Of a stretch of 5,106 bases of DNA, positions 1 to 5,106 are shown piece after piece. The DNA lies in the NCBI GenBank assembly GCA_003557445.1, contig PWOK01000085.1, positions 1 to 5,106 of the forward strand, given 5' to 3'. The stretch is from Halanaerobiaceae bacterium. Its GTDB lineage: Bacteria > Bacillota_F > Halanaerobiia > Halanaerobiales > CSSED10-376. The notes below the pieces were generated by a model, which worked only from the letters and a program-made list of their open reading frames with translations, ran no database searches and was not told where the DNA came from. Position numbers and translations under genes: made by a program. Numbering within the stretch: position 1 is the stretch's first letter; every line of letters starts with the position of its first letter.

Positions 1-3
1 AAT

Positions 4-9
4 GGAGGT
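4..9 (+). promoter_or_regulatory. Ribosome binding site of the first gene
   Basis: GGAGGT lies 4 bases before the ATG at 14. It supports that codon as the start rather than the in-frame ATG at 2, which overlaps this site. Confidence 0.65.
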
Positions 10-13
10 AGCT

Positions 14-397
14 ATGGGACGGCCTAAAATAGGAGAATCTGCAGAGTATAAAGAGAGGAGCATTCCAAAATGGGCAACTAAGGCCCCTGTAATCTATGAC
101 AGGTATGCTGTGCACCAAACTAAAAGTCGGGAAAGTATTCTTGGCTGTAAAGTTTGGGATAAGAAAAGAGGAATCCCCTTATGTAAAAGAATGACAAATA
201 GTGGTATAGTATTTGTACTGTTTGTAGACGGTAAGCAACTGGTTCTCTCAGAGGTAGAGATACTGAGAAAAGCCGCAAATGATAAGATAAAGAAAGCTAT
301 TGAACTATACAGAGATGGAAAAACTAAAAAGCAGGCTTGCAGGCTTACAGGTGCAAGCTATGATTTGTTTTGTTTATTAATAAGCGAGGTTGTATGA
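14..397 (+). CDS. Small hypothetical protein with C-terminal helix-turn-helix-like segment
   Basis: I do not recognise the family. The 127-residue protein is basic at its N-terminus (MGRPKIGESA). Its last third, about residues 91-122, reads as two or three helices with a turn at the RDGKTKK and LTGAS positions, the pattern of small homeodomain-like or resolvase-type helix-turn-helix DNA-binding segments. The central part (about 25-85) matches nothing I know. The start at 14 is chosen because a strong GGAGGT lies just upstream at 4-9. An in-frame ATG at 2 has no visible upstream site because the window begins there, and the frame could extend further left. The stop overlaps the ligase start as ATGA, so the two are probably translationally coupled. 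A regulatory or accessory DNA-binding role fits the context but is inference. Confidence 0.75.
   Translation: MGRPKIGESAEYKERSIPKWATKAPVIYDRYAVHQTKSRESILGCKVWDKKRGIPLCKRMTNSGIVFVLFVDGKQLVLSEVEILRKAANDKIKKAIELYRDGKTKKQACRLTGASYDLFCLLISEVV
383..389 (+). promoter_or_regulatory. Ribosome binding site of the ligase gene
   Basis: AGCGAGG, with core GAGG at 386-389, lies 4 bases before the ATG at 394 and inside the end of the preceding gene. It decides in favour of the ATG at 394 over the in-frame TTG at 370, which has no purine-rich sequence before it. Confidence 0.55.
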
Positions 398-1425
398 GTG
401 GAAGTTTCGGGCAGAAGCTAACCGTACTTAATTACGGTGACATGAAAAAAGTAGTGGGGTACCACTGGAGTAGGAAATATAATGGGTACTCCGTAATATG
501 GGACGGAGGAGTAACAACTGGTATGTTAGCTAAAGACGTACCTTGGTTCTACCCAAGCCGAGTCGATTCCACTGGTTTACGGTCTACAGGGCTGTGGACA
601 CTGGGTAGGAATCCTAAGGATTCTAAGAAACCTTTACCAAAAGTTGTTGTAGCGACAGATGATTTTATCTCTCGGCTCCACAAGCAGATTGGAAACATTC
701 CATGCCACGGGGAGTTGTGGCATAACGACGATATACAATTTGTCAAAAAGGGAGCAAGACTAAAGGTTCCTAAAAAATCTTTTTGGGATGCCGTGCAATA
801 CAAAATATTCTCTGTTAAACCCTACGGCACATTCCACAGATTTAATGAACTGGAGGGGCTTAAAGACTGCCCTTTCAGGCGGAAGTTTATCTCATCTTTG
901 AGAACCAGACGATATTATATGGGTTTACTGAAGAAAAACATCTCCTCAGGTGGCCCCGCAAGTATTATTGAGCAAAGACCATGTAACAGCTTGACACAAG
1001 TTGCGGATGTTTTTACCCTATTTAAAGTCCAAGATTGGGAAGGGTTGGTTTTTACCGATATGGATACCCAATACGAGAATAAAAGGACTAACAGCGTGTA
1101 TAAATACAAGCCTATATATGAAGACACTGCAATAGTTGTAGACTACACGGAAGGGAAGAAACGACATGAGGGTCGAGCAGGAGCATTGATAGTAAATATG
1201 ACTCTTACAGATAACGTGGAAAATATCCACGGGGTAGGGGATAATGTCATCGGAAAAAATATAACATTTAAAATATCCGGAGGCTTAACAGACCATATGA
1301 GAGAGTGGGAAAATATAACAAACAGTTACCCCGTAGGGTGTAAAGTGGATTTTTCTTTCAACTACATGAGCGTTGACGGGGTACCTCAGCATTGTACAAT
1401 TATAGGAGAGGGGTATGGCGGTTAG
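394..1425 (+). CDS. ATP-dependent DNA ligase, divergent phage type
   Basis: This is a 343-residue nucleotidyltransferase-fold ligase that would seal nicks in duplex DNA through an enzyme-adenylate intermediate. Motifs occur in family order. The presumed adenylated lysine is K28 in K28-Y-N30-G31-Y-S33 (motif I). H105-G-E107-L-W corresponds to motif III, E216-G-L-V to motif IV, and K237-Y-K239-P to motif V. A C-terminal OB-fold-like region follows, with a GRAGALIV strand and a terminal NYMSVDG segment. Two things are odd. Motif I has Asn and Ser where KxDGxR is usual, and motif III has His where Asp usually precedes GE. I also cannot find the basic residues of motif VI near the C-terminus. The length suits a minimal phage ligase. 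The ATG at 394 overlaps the previous stop (ATGA) and follows GAGG; an in-frame TTG at 370 is less likely. The 3' end overlaps the next gene by 11 bases. Confidence 0.88.
   Translation: MSGSFGQKLTVLNYGDMKKVVGYHWSRKYNGYSVIWDGGVTTGMLAKDVPWFYPSRVDSTGLRSTGLWTLGRNPKDSKKPLPKVVVATDDFISRLHKQIGNIPCHGELWHNDDIQFVKKGARLKVPKKSFWDAVQYKIFSVKPYGTFHRFNELEGLKDCPFRRKFISSLRTRRYYMGLLKKNISSGGPASIIEQRPCNSLTQVADVFTLFKVQDWEGLVFTDMDTQYENKRTNSVYKYKPIYEDTAIVVDYTEGKKRHEGRAGALIVNMTLTDNVENIHGVGDNVIGKNITFKISGGLTDHMREWENITNSYPVGCKVDFSFNYMSVDGVPQHCTIIGEGYGG
555..575 (+). repeat. Imperfect 21-base dispersed repeat, copy A
   Basis: A stretch beginning AAGCCGAGTCGATTCC in the ligase gene matches 18 of 21 bases at 2035-2055, and a related copy lies at 3619-3639. 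This copy is read in a different codon phase from the other two, so shared protein sequence does not explain it. The match is only marginally beyond chance for a window this long. Confidence 0.25.
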
Positions 1426-1810
1426 ACAAAAAGAATCTGTTTTAGTTGTTGACCCAATGATTAGAATGTTCCGTAGCAGGGGCTGGAAATGTGTGAATAT
1501 GGTGGCCGGTTTTACCACGAAGGGGTTAGCAGACTATTGGGTTTATCATAGGAACTACGGAGACAGGTGGATAGAGTTTAAAAGGTTAGATAGGAAAGGA
1601 AACTTAATATCCCACCTAACAAAAGCACAAAAAGAACAATTTCCAATACAATATAAAGCCGGCATAAGATTATACTGTGTTGCGGCTTTTGATTTAAGGG
1701 GATCAAAGAATTATCATCTTAGAAAGAAACACTATTTTAGAGTGGTAAATTGCTCCCCTAATATCATGAATTTAGTAAACCCTTTAAAAAGGAGAGAACT
1801 TAATGTTTGA
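1415..1810 (+). CDS. VRR-NUC-like PD-(D/E)XK nuclease
   Basis: The 131-residue protein fits the compact VRR-NUC or Holliday-junction-resolvase-like branch of the PD-(D/E)XK nucleases, Mg-dependent enzymes that cut branched or flapped DNA. The catalytic pattern is visible: G37-L-A-D40 supplies the first acid, W52-I-E54-F-K56 is the (D/E)xK strand, and L68-T-K-A-Q72 is the helix with the conserved Gln seen in VRR-NUC proteins. E7 may be the N-terminal helix acid. After the core comes a GIRLYCVAAF strand and then a basic tail (about 95-131). The start at 1415 has AGGAG at 1404-1408 and overlaps the ligase end by 11 bases; the gene's own end overlaps the next by 8. In phages such proteins sit among replication and recombination genes, as here. 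The substrate cannot be read from the sequence. Confidence 0.8.
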   Translation: MAVRQKESVLVVDPMIRMFRSRGWKCVNMVAGFTTKGLADYWVYHRNYGDRWIEFKRLDRKGNLISHLTKAQKEQFPIQYKAGIRLYCVAAFDLRGSKNYHLRKKHYFRVVNCSPNIMNLVNPLKRRELNV

Positions 1811-2690
1811 AAAACTGCCAAAATTTTTAAGTCCGTCAAGCCTAAGTAAAGCGAGAAAAGAGCCGATTACATTTTACTTGAGAAAATTGCGTAAGGATAA
1901 TATTTATCCACAGGAAAAAACAAACCTTGCGGCAGCTTGCGGTACGGCTTTCGACATAGACGTCAAAAGATGGTTAATTGAAAAAGGTGTTAAAACAGGT
2001 AAGCCTCTTGAGTATATTGAAGACTCCCTTAGTAAAGCCGAGTTGATTCTACCGGAAGAATACGATAATGTTCGGAAAGCAGGTAGAAAACTATTGGGTG
2101 AGTACAGGTCAAGCAGGGCTTTATTCGAGAAGAATTGGGTTTCTGTGGAGGATCACTACGAAGGAAAAATCGGGGATGCCCCTGTTCGAGGACAGCTCGA
2201 TGCAACTGTCGTTGACCCATACACGGAGCAGATTATACCTTTCGATTTCAAAGTATCGGGGTATACAAGTAAAAACGGGATGAGCCCAAAGAAAGGTTTC
2301 TACAAAAAATTTGATTTGGAATGGAAGCCTGCCCACAAGTTGTACAAACATAATATGCCCATCGATGAAATCGACTTGGGTTTTGCTCGACAGTTTGCAA
2401 CTTATGGACACCTTATGGGACTTAAACCTCCGTTCCCTGTAATGTTCGACCACCTGTGTTTCAACGGTAAGAAGAAGAAAATAATTGTGTGTAGCTATCG
2501 TGCTGTTGTTACTCCAAAATTTTTCAATGAGTTGAGTATACAATATAATCAGCTTTGGAAAGAACTGGTGACCGGAACTTTCGATATTGGACTACCGGAA
2601 TCTATTCTGAATGGAACTCACCCGGCCATACAATTCAGTGGGCCCAAATATTTATTGCGACTACTCGCGGAAAAGGAGAGTTGGTTTTGA
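1803..2690 (+). CDS. RecB/Cas4-fold PD-(D/E)XK nuclease
   Basis: The 295-residue protein has the signature order of the PDDEXK_1 (RecB nuclease / Cas4-like) fold. It has an N-terminal L9-S-P-S-S-L segment, then G47-T-A-F-D51 where the family usually has a metal-binding His, G130-Q-L-D133, P146-F-D148-F-K150 as the catalytic DxK, and Q197-F-A-T-Y201, the QxxxY motif of RecB-type nucleases. Such enzymes degrade DNA ends or single strands and in phages often serve recombination, repair or host DNA breakdown. The few cysteines (C46, C219, C230) do not form the cluster-binding set of Cas4 or AddB, so no Fe-S cluster is expected. The ATG at 1803 follows AAAAAGGAGAG (1786-1796) with good spacing and overlaps the previous gene by 8 bases. 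There is no fused helicase domain. Confidence 0.83.
   Translation: MFEKLPKFLSPSSLSKARKEPITFYLRKLRKDNIYPQEKTNLAAACGTAFDIDVKRWLIEKGVKTGKPLEYIEDSLSKAELILPEEYDNVRKAGRKLLGEYRSSRALFEKNWVSVEDHYEGKIGDAPVRGQLDATVVDPYTEQIIPFDFKVSGYTSKNGMSPKKGFYKKFDLEWKPAHKLYKHNMPIDEIDLGFARQFATYGHLMGLKPPFPVMFDHLCFNGKKKKIIVCSYRAVVTPKFFNELSIQYNQLWKELVTGTFDIGLPESILNGTHPAIQFSGPKYLLRLLAEKESWF
2035..2055 (+). repeat. Imperfect 21-base dispersed repeat, copy B
   Basis: A stretch beginning AAGCCGAGTTGATTCT in the RecB-fold nuclease gene. It matches the copy at 555-575 at 18 of 21 bases and the copy at 3619-3639 at 17 of 21. It shares codon phase with the latter, and both encode K-A-E. Confidence 0.25.
2675..2678 (+). promoter_or_regulatory. 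Ribosome binding site supporting a TTG start
   Basis: The GGAG core of AAAAGGAGAG (2671-2680) lies 8 bases before the TTG at 2687. It is the main evidence that the membrane-protein gene starts there with a non-ATG codon. Confidence 0.55.
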
Positions 2691-2884
2691 TTTATTTAAT
2701 TCTTGTGGCGATAGCGTCATCAATAATTTATATTATTCTGATTATACACTGGGTAATATATTTTGAGAAAGGGGCAGTATTGGCCCGCAATAAGCGGGCA
2801 AGGATCCGTAAGTACAATGCGGCAAGGAGAAAAAGAGAAGCTATGTGGAGAAATAGACTGGAGGCAGTATGGAACAAGAAGTGA
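2687..2884 (+). CDS. Small single-pass membrane protein with strongly basic tail
   Basis: I do not recognise the family. From a TTG start the product is 65 residues. Residues 1-26 are almost entirely Ile, Leu, Val, Tyr and Ala, one membrane-spanning helix. Residues 28-65 hold 15 Lys or Arg and only two acids, a tail expected in the cytoplasm by the positive-inside rule and able to contact nucleic acid. TTG at 2687 is chosen because it overlaps the nuclease stop as TTGA and lies 8 bases after the GGAG at 2675-2678. No ATG occurs in the membrane segment, and a TTG at 2681 is too close to that site. The frame is open upstream to a TTG at 2555, but that part lies wholly inside the nuclease gene. 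The end overlaps the next gene by 16 bases. A membrane anchor for replication is one possibility; function is unknown. Confidence 0.68.
   Translation: MIYLILVAIASSIIYIILIIHWVIYFEKGAVLARNKRARIRKYNAARRKREAMWRNRLEAVWNKK
2783..2799 (+). repeat. GC-only inverted repeat (hairpin) inside the small membrane-protein gene
   Basis: GCCCGC at 2783-2788 pairs perfectly with GCGGGC at 2794-2799 around a five-base loop AATAA. No run of T follows, so it is not a typical intrinsic terminator. It lies within codons for A-R-N-K-R-A. It stands out in an otherwise AT-rich stretch and could slow ribosomes or mark an RNA processing point, but chance is also plausible. Confidence 0.45.
2860..2864 (+). promoter_or_regulatory. 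Ribosome binding site of the 29-residue gene
   Basis: GGAGG lies 4 bases before the ATG at 2869, within the end of the preceding gene. It is the key support that so short a frame is a real gene. Confidence 0.55.
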
Positions 2885-2958
2885 TTGAAAATGTACTAAC
2901 CGTGGCAACGATATTAGTAATAATATTTTTTGTATTTGTCGATGATGGGAGGAACTGA
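2869..2958 (+). CDS. 29-residue membrane micro-protein
   Basis: This tiny gene encodes an acidic N-terminus (MEQEVIEN), a hydrophobic stretch at residues 9-24 (VLTVATILVIIFFVFV) and a short DDGRN tail, so it is a one-helix membrane peptide with mostly acidic ends. GGAGG at 2860-2864 lies 4 bases before the ATG. The frame overlaps the end of the previous gene by 16 bases, and its stop shares one base with the next start (TGATG). Such a precise fit between neighbours, plus a strong ribosome site, argues that it is translated. It cannot be classified further. Possibilities include a partner of the preceding basic membrane protein, a small regulator, or a leader that couples translation into the primase-helicase gene. 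Confidence 0.62.
   Translation: MEQEVIENVLTVATILVIIFFVFVDDGRN
2947..2952 (+). promoter_or_regulatory. Ribosome binding site of the primase-helicase gene
   Basis: GGGAGG lies 5 bases before the ATG at 2958 and inside the last codons of the micro-gene. With the TGATG junction it fixes the start of the long reading frame. Confidence 0.7.
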
Positions 2959-5106
2959 TGGCTACACCCTTAACTAAAACCAGTGCTATACAAAGGTTCT
3001 TAAAATTCTCTACATCACCGGTGGCCAAGTGGTACACACCTGAAATGGAAGTGCAGGTAATGGTGGCCAAGGATAACGGGGTAAAATACACCGGGGAGTA
3101 TAAAAGTAAACAGTGGAAAGGGTTTCAAGACCCTGACAATAAGCGGGATATTTGGAAGCATATAAGGATTCCAATAAACGCGAATACAAATCCACACTTT
3201 GTAAATAGCCCAATGATGTTTTCTTTGGAAAAACACGCTGAGGGTATAGGTATGACCGGCTGGAATTGGAAGCAGAAAAAATCCATGTGGGTTGGGTATG
3301 ATTTCGATTCAATTGTCAACCACAAAATCGGGATAAACGAAGAAGAGATGGAGAGGGTTAAGGCCGAACTATCAGCGATACCTTGGGTAGAAGTAATAAC
3401 ATCTACAAGTGGATCAGGTATTCACGCTTACGTGCATTTTACGGAGGGTTTTCCAACTGAGAATCACAACGAGCATGCGGCTGTGGCCCGTTCTGTTCTT
3501 ACCCTTATGTCTGCCGAGTGTGGGTACAACTTTAAATCCAACGTAGACTGTGTGGGTTCTATTCTTTGGTGCTGGCACAGGAAACAAGAGGGGACTAACG
3601 GTCTCCAGATGTATAAAAAGGCCGAGTCGAATCTACCAGTGGAGGCCATACCTAAAAACTGGAAGAGCCACTTATCTGTTGTAAGTAGAAAATCTGCTCA
3701 GATTATTCTGAACGGAGATATAAAGGAATTATCTGCCACAACGAAAACTTCCAATATTGACGATAAGCACAAGATGATTCTTAAGTGGTTAAGTAAAAAC
3801 GCCAAAAGGAATTTTTGGTACGACACTGACCATAACATGGTGGTAGGTCATACTCAAGACTTCCTCGCCTGTCATGAAAGTCTGGCGTTACAGGGTTTAT
3901 TCTCCACGTTCAGTTCGGGGGAAGACCCTAAGCAAAATTGCTTTGGATTTTTACGGCCCGACGGGGTTATTCAACTTCGTAGATATGGAAAATACTGTGA
4001 AGAAGATGCCTCGTGGACAGTTGATGTGAACGGTTGGGTCAAAATAGATTTTAACTCCCCACCAAGTTTTTCCCAATCTTGTGGTTACTATGGAGGTATG
4101 TTAAACGCAAAAAATAATTTTGTGTATGAGTCACACGAGAACTTTTCTGCCACGGATGCAGTAACTCAATCTCTTGCATCCTTAGGTATAGAGATTTCTT
4201 TCTCTGACCAGCTTCGTAACAGAAGTTGTATTATAGCTTGGAATCGAACCAAGAATAATATATCGGTGGAAGTAACTCGGGAAAAAGACGACATGAGAGA
4301 ACGGGGTTGGATTAATGAAGGAAAAACATGGCTGAAAGTTTTCCCTTTTACTGAAGATTCATCAGATGAAGGTAATAAGGATATTAACGTAGATAATATA
4401 ATCCGGTCAACCCAAAAGAACGGGCAAGATTACGGGTGGTATATCAATGTTAATGAAGAGTGGGTTCAGCACGGTGTCCAGTCTGTTGATTCTGTGATGG
4501 CCACGAAAATGCCAGAACTTAAAGCCAGTGAGAGGCAGAAAGTTAAAGGTGAATGTATTTTAAACCCTTATGCAATAACTGATGAACCTTTTGCACCGGA
4601 GTATCCCGGAGGTAGACTTTGGAATAAGGCAGGAGCACAACTTGCTTACTCGCCCACTAAAGGTATACACCCCACGTGGGATGCAATTCTCGCCCATGTC
4701 GGTTACAGCCTTAAACCTGCTGTAACTAATAGTAAATGGTGTGAGGATAATGGTATTGAAGACGGCCATGACTATCTTAGACACTGGGTAGGGTACATGT
4801 TTCAGCAACCTGAACAACCACTCCCTTACCTATTTGTTTTTGGGGGGCAGAATACCGGTAAGTCTTCGCTACATGAGGCTTTATCTATACTCTTTAAAGA
4901 AGGAAAAGGATACCACCGAGCAGAGGAGGCCTTACAAGGAAGTTTTAACGGCAGTCTTGAGGGGACTATCCTTGCGGTTATAGAGGAAATTAACTTTAAT
5001 AAATCACGTAAGATCTATGATAGGATTAAAGACCTTGTCACCGCAAAAGATATTGCAATTCGAGCCATGTATAAAGACGTGTATATGGCCAAAAATTATT
5101 GTAAGT
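2958..5106 (+). CDS. AEP primase-polymerase fused to SF3 helicase (partial, 3' end outside window)
   Basis: The frame is open for 716 codons to the window edge. The N-terminal domain (about 75-235) is an archaeo-eukaryotic-type primase. W-V-G-Y114-D115-F-D117 is the metal-binding hhDhD motif, S151-G-S-G-I-H156-A-Y the nucleotide-binding His motif, and N195-V-D197 followed by W204-C-W206-H207-R the third motif. A middle part (about 240-590) has no motif I can name. The C-terminal part is a superfamily 3 helicase: Walker A is G629-G-Q-N-T-G634-K635-S636, Walker B is I671-L-A-V-I-E676-E677, and K-D-L-V-T-A-K-D at about 687-694 begins the B' motif. The sensor Asn (motif C) and arginine finger lie beyond the window. 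It would unwind duplex DNA and make primers for phage replication. From memory it resembles large phage and prophage primases annotated with a DUF5906-type region. The start overlaps the previous stop by one base after GGGAGG. Confidence 0.88.
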   Translation, partial: MATPLTKTSAIQRFLKFSTSPVAKWYTPEMEVQVMVAKDNGVKYTGEYKSKQWKGFQDPDNKRDIWKHIRIPINANTNPHFVNSPMMFSLEKHAEGIGMTGWNWKQKKSMWVGYDFDSIVNHKIGINEEEMERVKAELSAIPWVEVITSTSGSGIHAYVHFTEGFPTENHNEHAAVARSVLTLMSAECGYNFKSNVDCVGSILWCWHRKQEGTNGLQMYKKAESNLPVEAIPKNWKSHLSVVSRKSAQIILNGDIKELSATTKTSNIDDKHKMILKWLSKNAKRNFWYDTDHNMVVGHTQDFLACHESLALQGLFSTFSSGEDPKQNCFGFLRPDGVIQLRRYGKYCEEDASWTVDVNGWVKIDFNSPPSFSQSCGYYGGMLNAKNNFVYESHENFSATDAVTQSLASLGIEISFSDQLRNRSCIIAWNRTKNNISVEVTREKDDMRERGWINEGKTWLKVFPFTEDSSDEGNKDINVDNIIRSTQKNGQDYGWYINVNEEWVQHGVQSVDSVMATKMPELKASERQKVKGECILNPYAITDEPFAPEYPGGRLWNKAGAQLAYSPTKGIHPTWDAILAHVGYSLKPAVTNSKWCEDNGIEDGHDYLRHWVGYMFQQPEQPLPYLFVFGGQNTGKSSLHEALSILFKEGKGYHRAEEALQGSFNGSLEGTILAVIEEINFNKSRKIYDRIKDLVTAKDIAIRAMYKDVYMAKNYCK
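3619..3639 (+). repeat. Imperfect 21-base dispersed repeat, copy C
   Basis: A stretch beginning AGGCCGAGTCGAATCT in the primase-helicase gene. It matches 17 of 21 bases of the copy at 2035-2055. The shared K-A-E codons explain part of this. Confidence 0.25.
4671..4680 (+). repeat. 10-base perfect palindrome
   Basis: CCCACGTGGG reads identically on both strands within the primase-helicase gene. It cannot form a useful hairpin because it has no loop. It could be a dimeric protein site or a restriction target, but a single copy inside coding sequence is weak evidence. Confidence 0.3.

Noticed and set aside
370..393. Longer ligase start at TTG 370
   Set aside because: It adds only eight residues (starting MFINKRG), lacks an SD, and the ATG at 394 has both an SD and an ATGA overlap.
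555..575. tRNA T-arm-like string GAGTCGATTCC
   Set aside because: No acceptor, D or anticodon arms can be drawn around it, and it lies in conserved ligase coding sequence.
549..803. Minus-strand open frame of 84 codons
   Set aside because: It is antisense to the ligase region with motif III and has no recognisable product.
991..1019. Promoter-like TTGACA at 991-996 with TACCCT after a 17-base spacer
   Set aside because: The -35 is perfect but the -10 matches only three of six bases, and it lies mid-gene in the ligase with no gene start nearby downstream.
2068..2283. Plus-strand open frame of 71 codons inside the RecB-fold nuclease gene
   Set aside because: It has no ribosome site before its ATG and overlaps conserved nuclease motifs in another frame.
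2121..2543. Minus-strand open frame of 140 codons
   Set aside because: It is antisense to the catalytic core of the RecB-fold nuclease, whose motifs are clear.
1803..2690. CRISPR-associated Cas4
   Set aside because: The fold matches, but the Fe-S cysteines are absent, there is no cas1 or cas2, and no repeat array is present. A phage RecB-type nuclease is the better call.
2783..2799. Intrinsic terminator
   Set aside because: The GC stem is not followed by a T run, and genes continue on both sides in one overlapping block.
2720..3091. Minus-strand open frame of 123 codons spanning the small-gene junctions
   Set aside because: It lies opposite three plus-strand genes with good ribosome sites and tight overlaps, and its product resembles no protein family. 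It is best read as a shadow.

Overview
The window is one uninterrupted block of seven co-directional plus-strand genes with no gap between them. It reads as the DNA replication and repair module of a tailed double-stranded DNA bacteriophage, a prophage or a related mobile element. This rests on three points: the proteins are DNA-handling enzymes (an ATP-dependent DNA ligase, two different PD-(D/E)XK nucleases and a primase-polymerase fused to a superfamily 3 helicase); the packing is extreme, with every gene overlapping the next by 1 to 16 bases; and there are no rRNA, tRNA or host housekeeping genes. Clear purine-rich Shine-Dalgarno sequences precede every start, so the host is a bacterium using classical SD initiation. 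I cannot name the host. From memory only, the primase-helicase resembles large phage or prophage primases annotated with a DUF5906-type C-terminal part, some of them from Planctomycetes genomes; this was not checked.

Layout. Positions 14-397 encode a small protein with a C-terminal helix-turn-helix-like segment. Positions 394-1425 encode a divergent ATP-dependent DNA ligase. Positions 1415-1810 encode a small VRR-NUC-like nuclease. Positions 1803-2690 encode a RecB/Cas4-fold PD-(D/E)XK nuclease without the Cas4 iron-sulfur cysteines. Two very small membrane proteins follow: 2687-2884 (65 aa, TTG start, one membrane segment and a strongly basic tail) and 2869-2958 (29 aa, one membrane segment with acidic flanks). 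From 2958 a long frame stays open for 716 codons and leaves the window at 5106. It carries an archaeo-eukaryotic-primase (AEP) domain near its N-terminus and a superfamily 3 helicase ATPase near the right edge.

How the genes may work together (inference): the primase-helicase would unwind and prime the template, the ligase would seal nicks, and the two nucleases would process primers, ends, branched intermediates or host DNA. The two tiny membrane proteins sit inside the replication operon and could tether replication to the membrane, but they could equally be unrelated small phage proteins. The least ordinary points are the ligase nucleotidyl-transfer motif (K-Y-N-G-Y-S instead of the usual KxDGxR), the two different nuclease folds side by side, and the nested pair of micro membrane proteins. 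I saw no CRISPR array, insertion sequence, tRNA, attachment site or convincing terminator.
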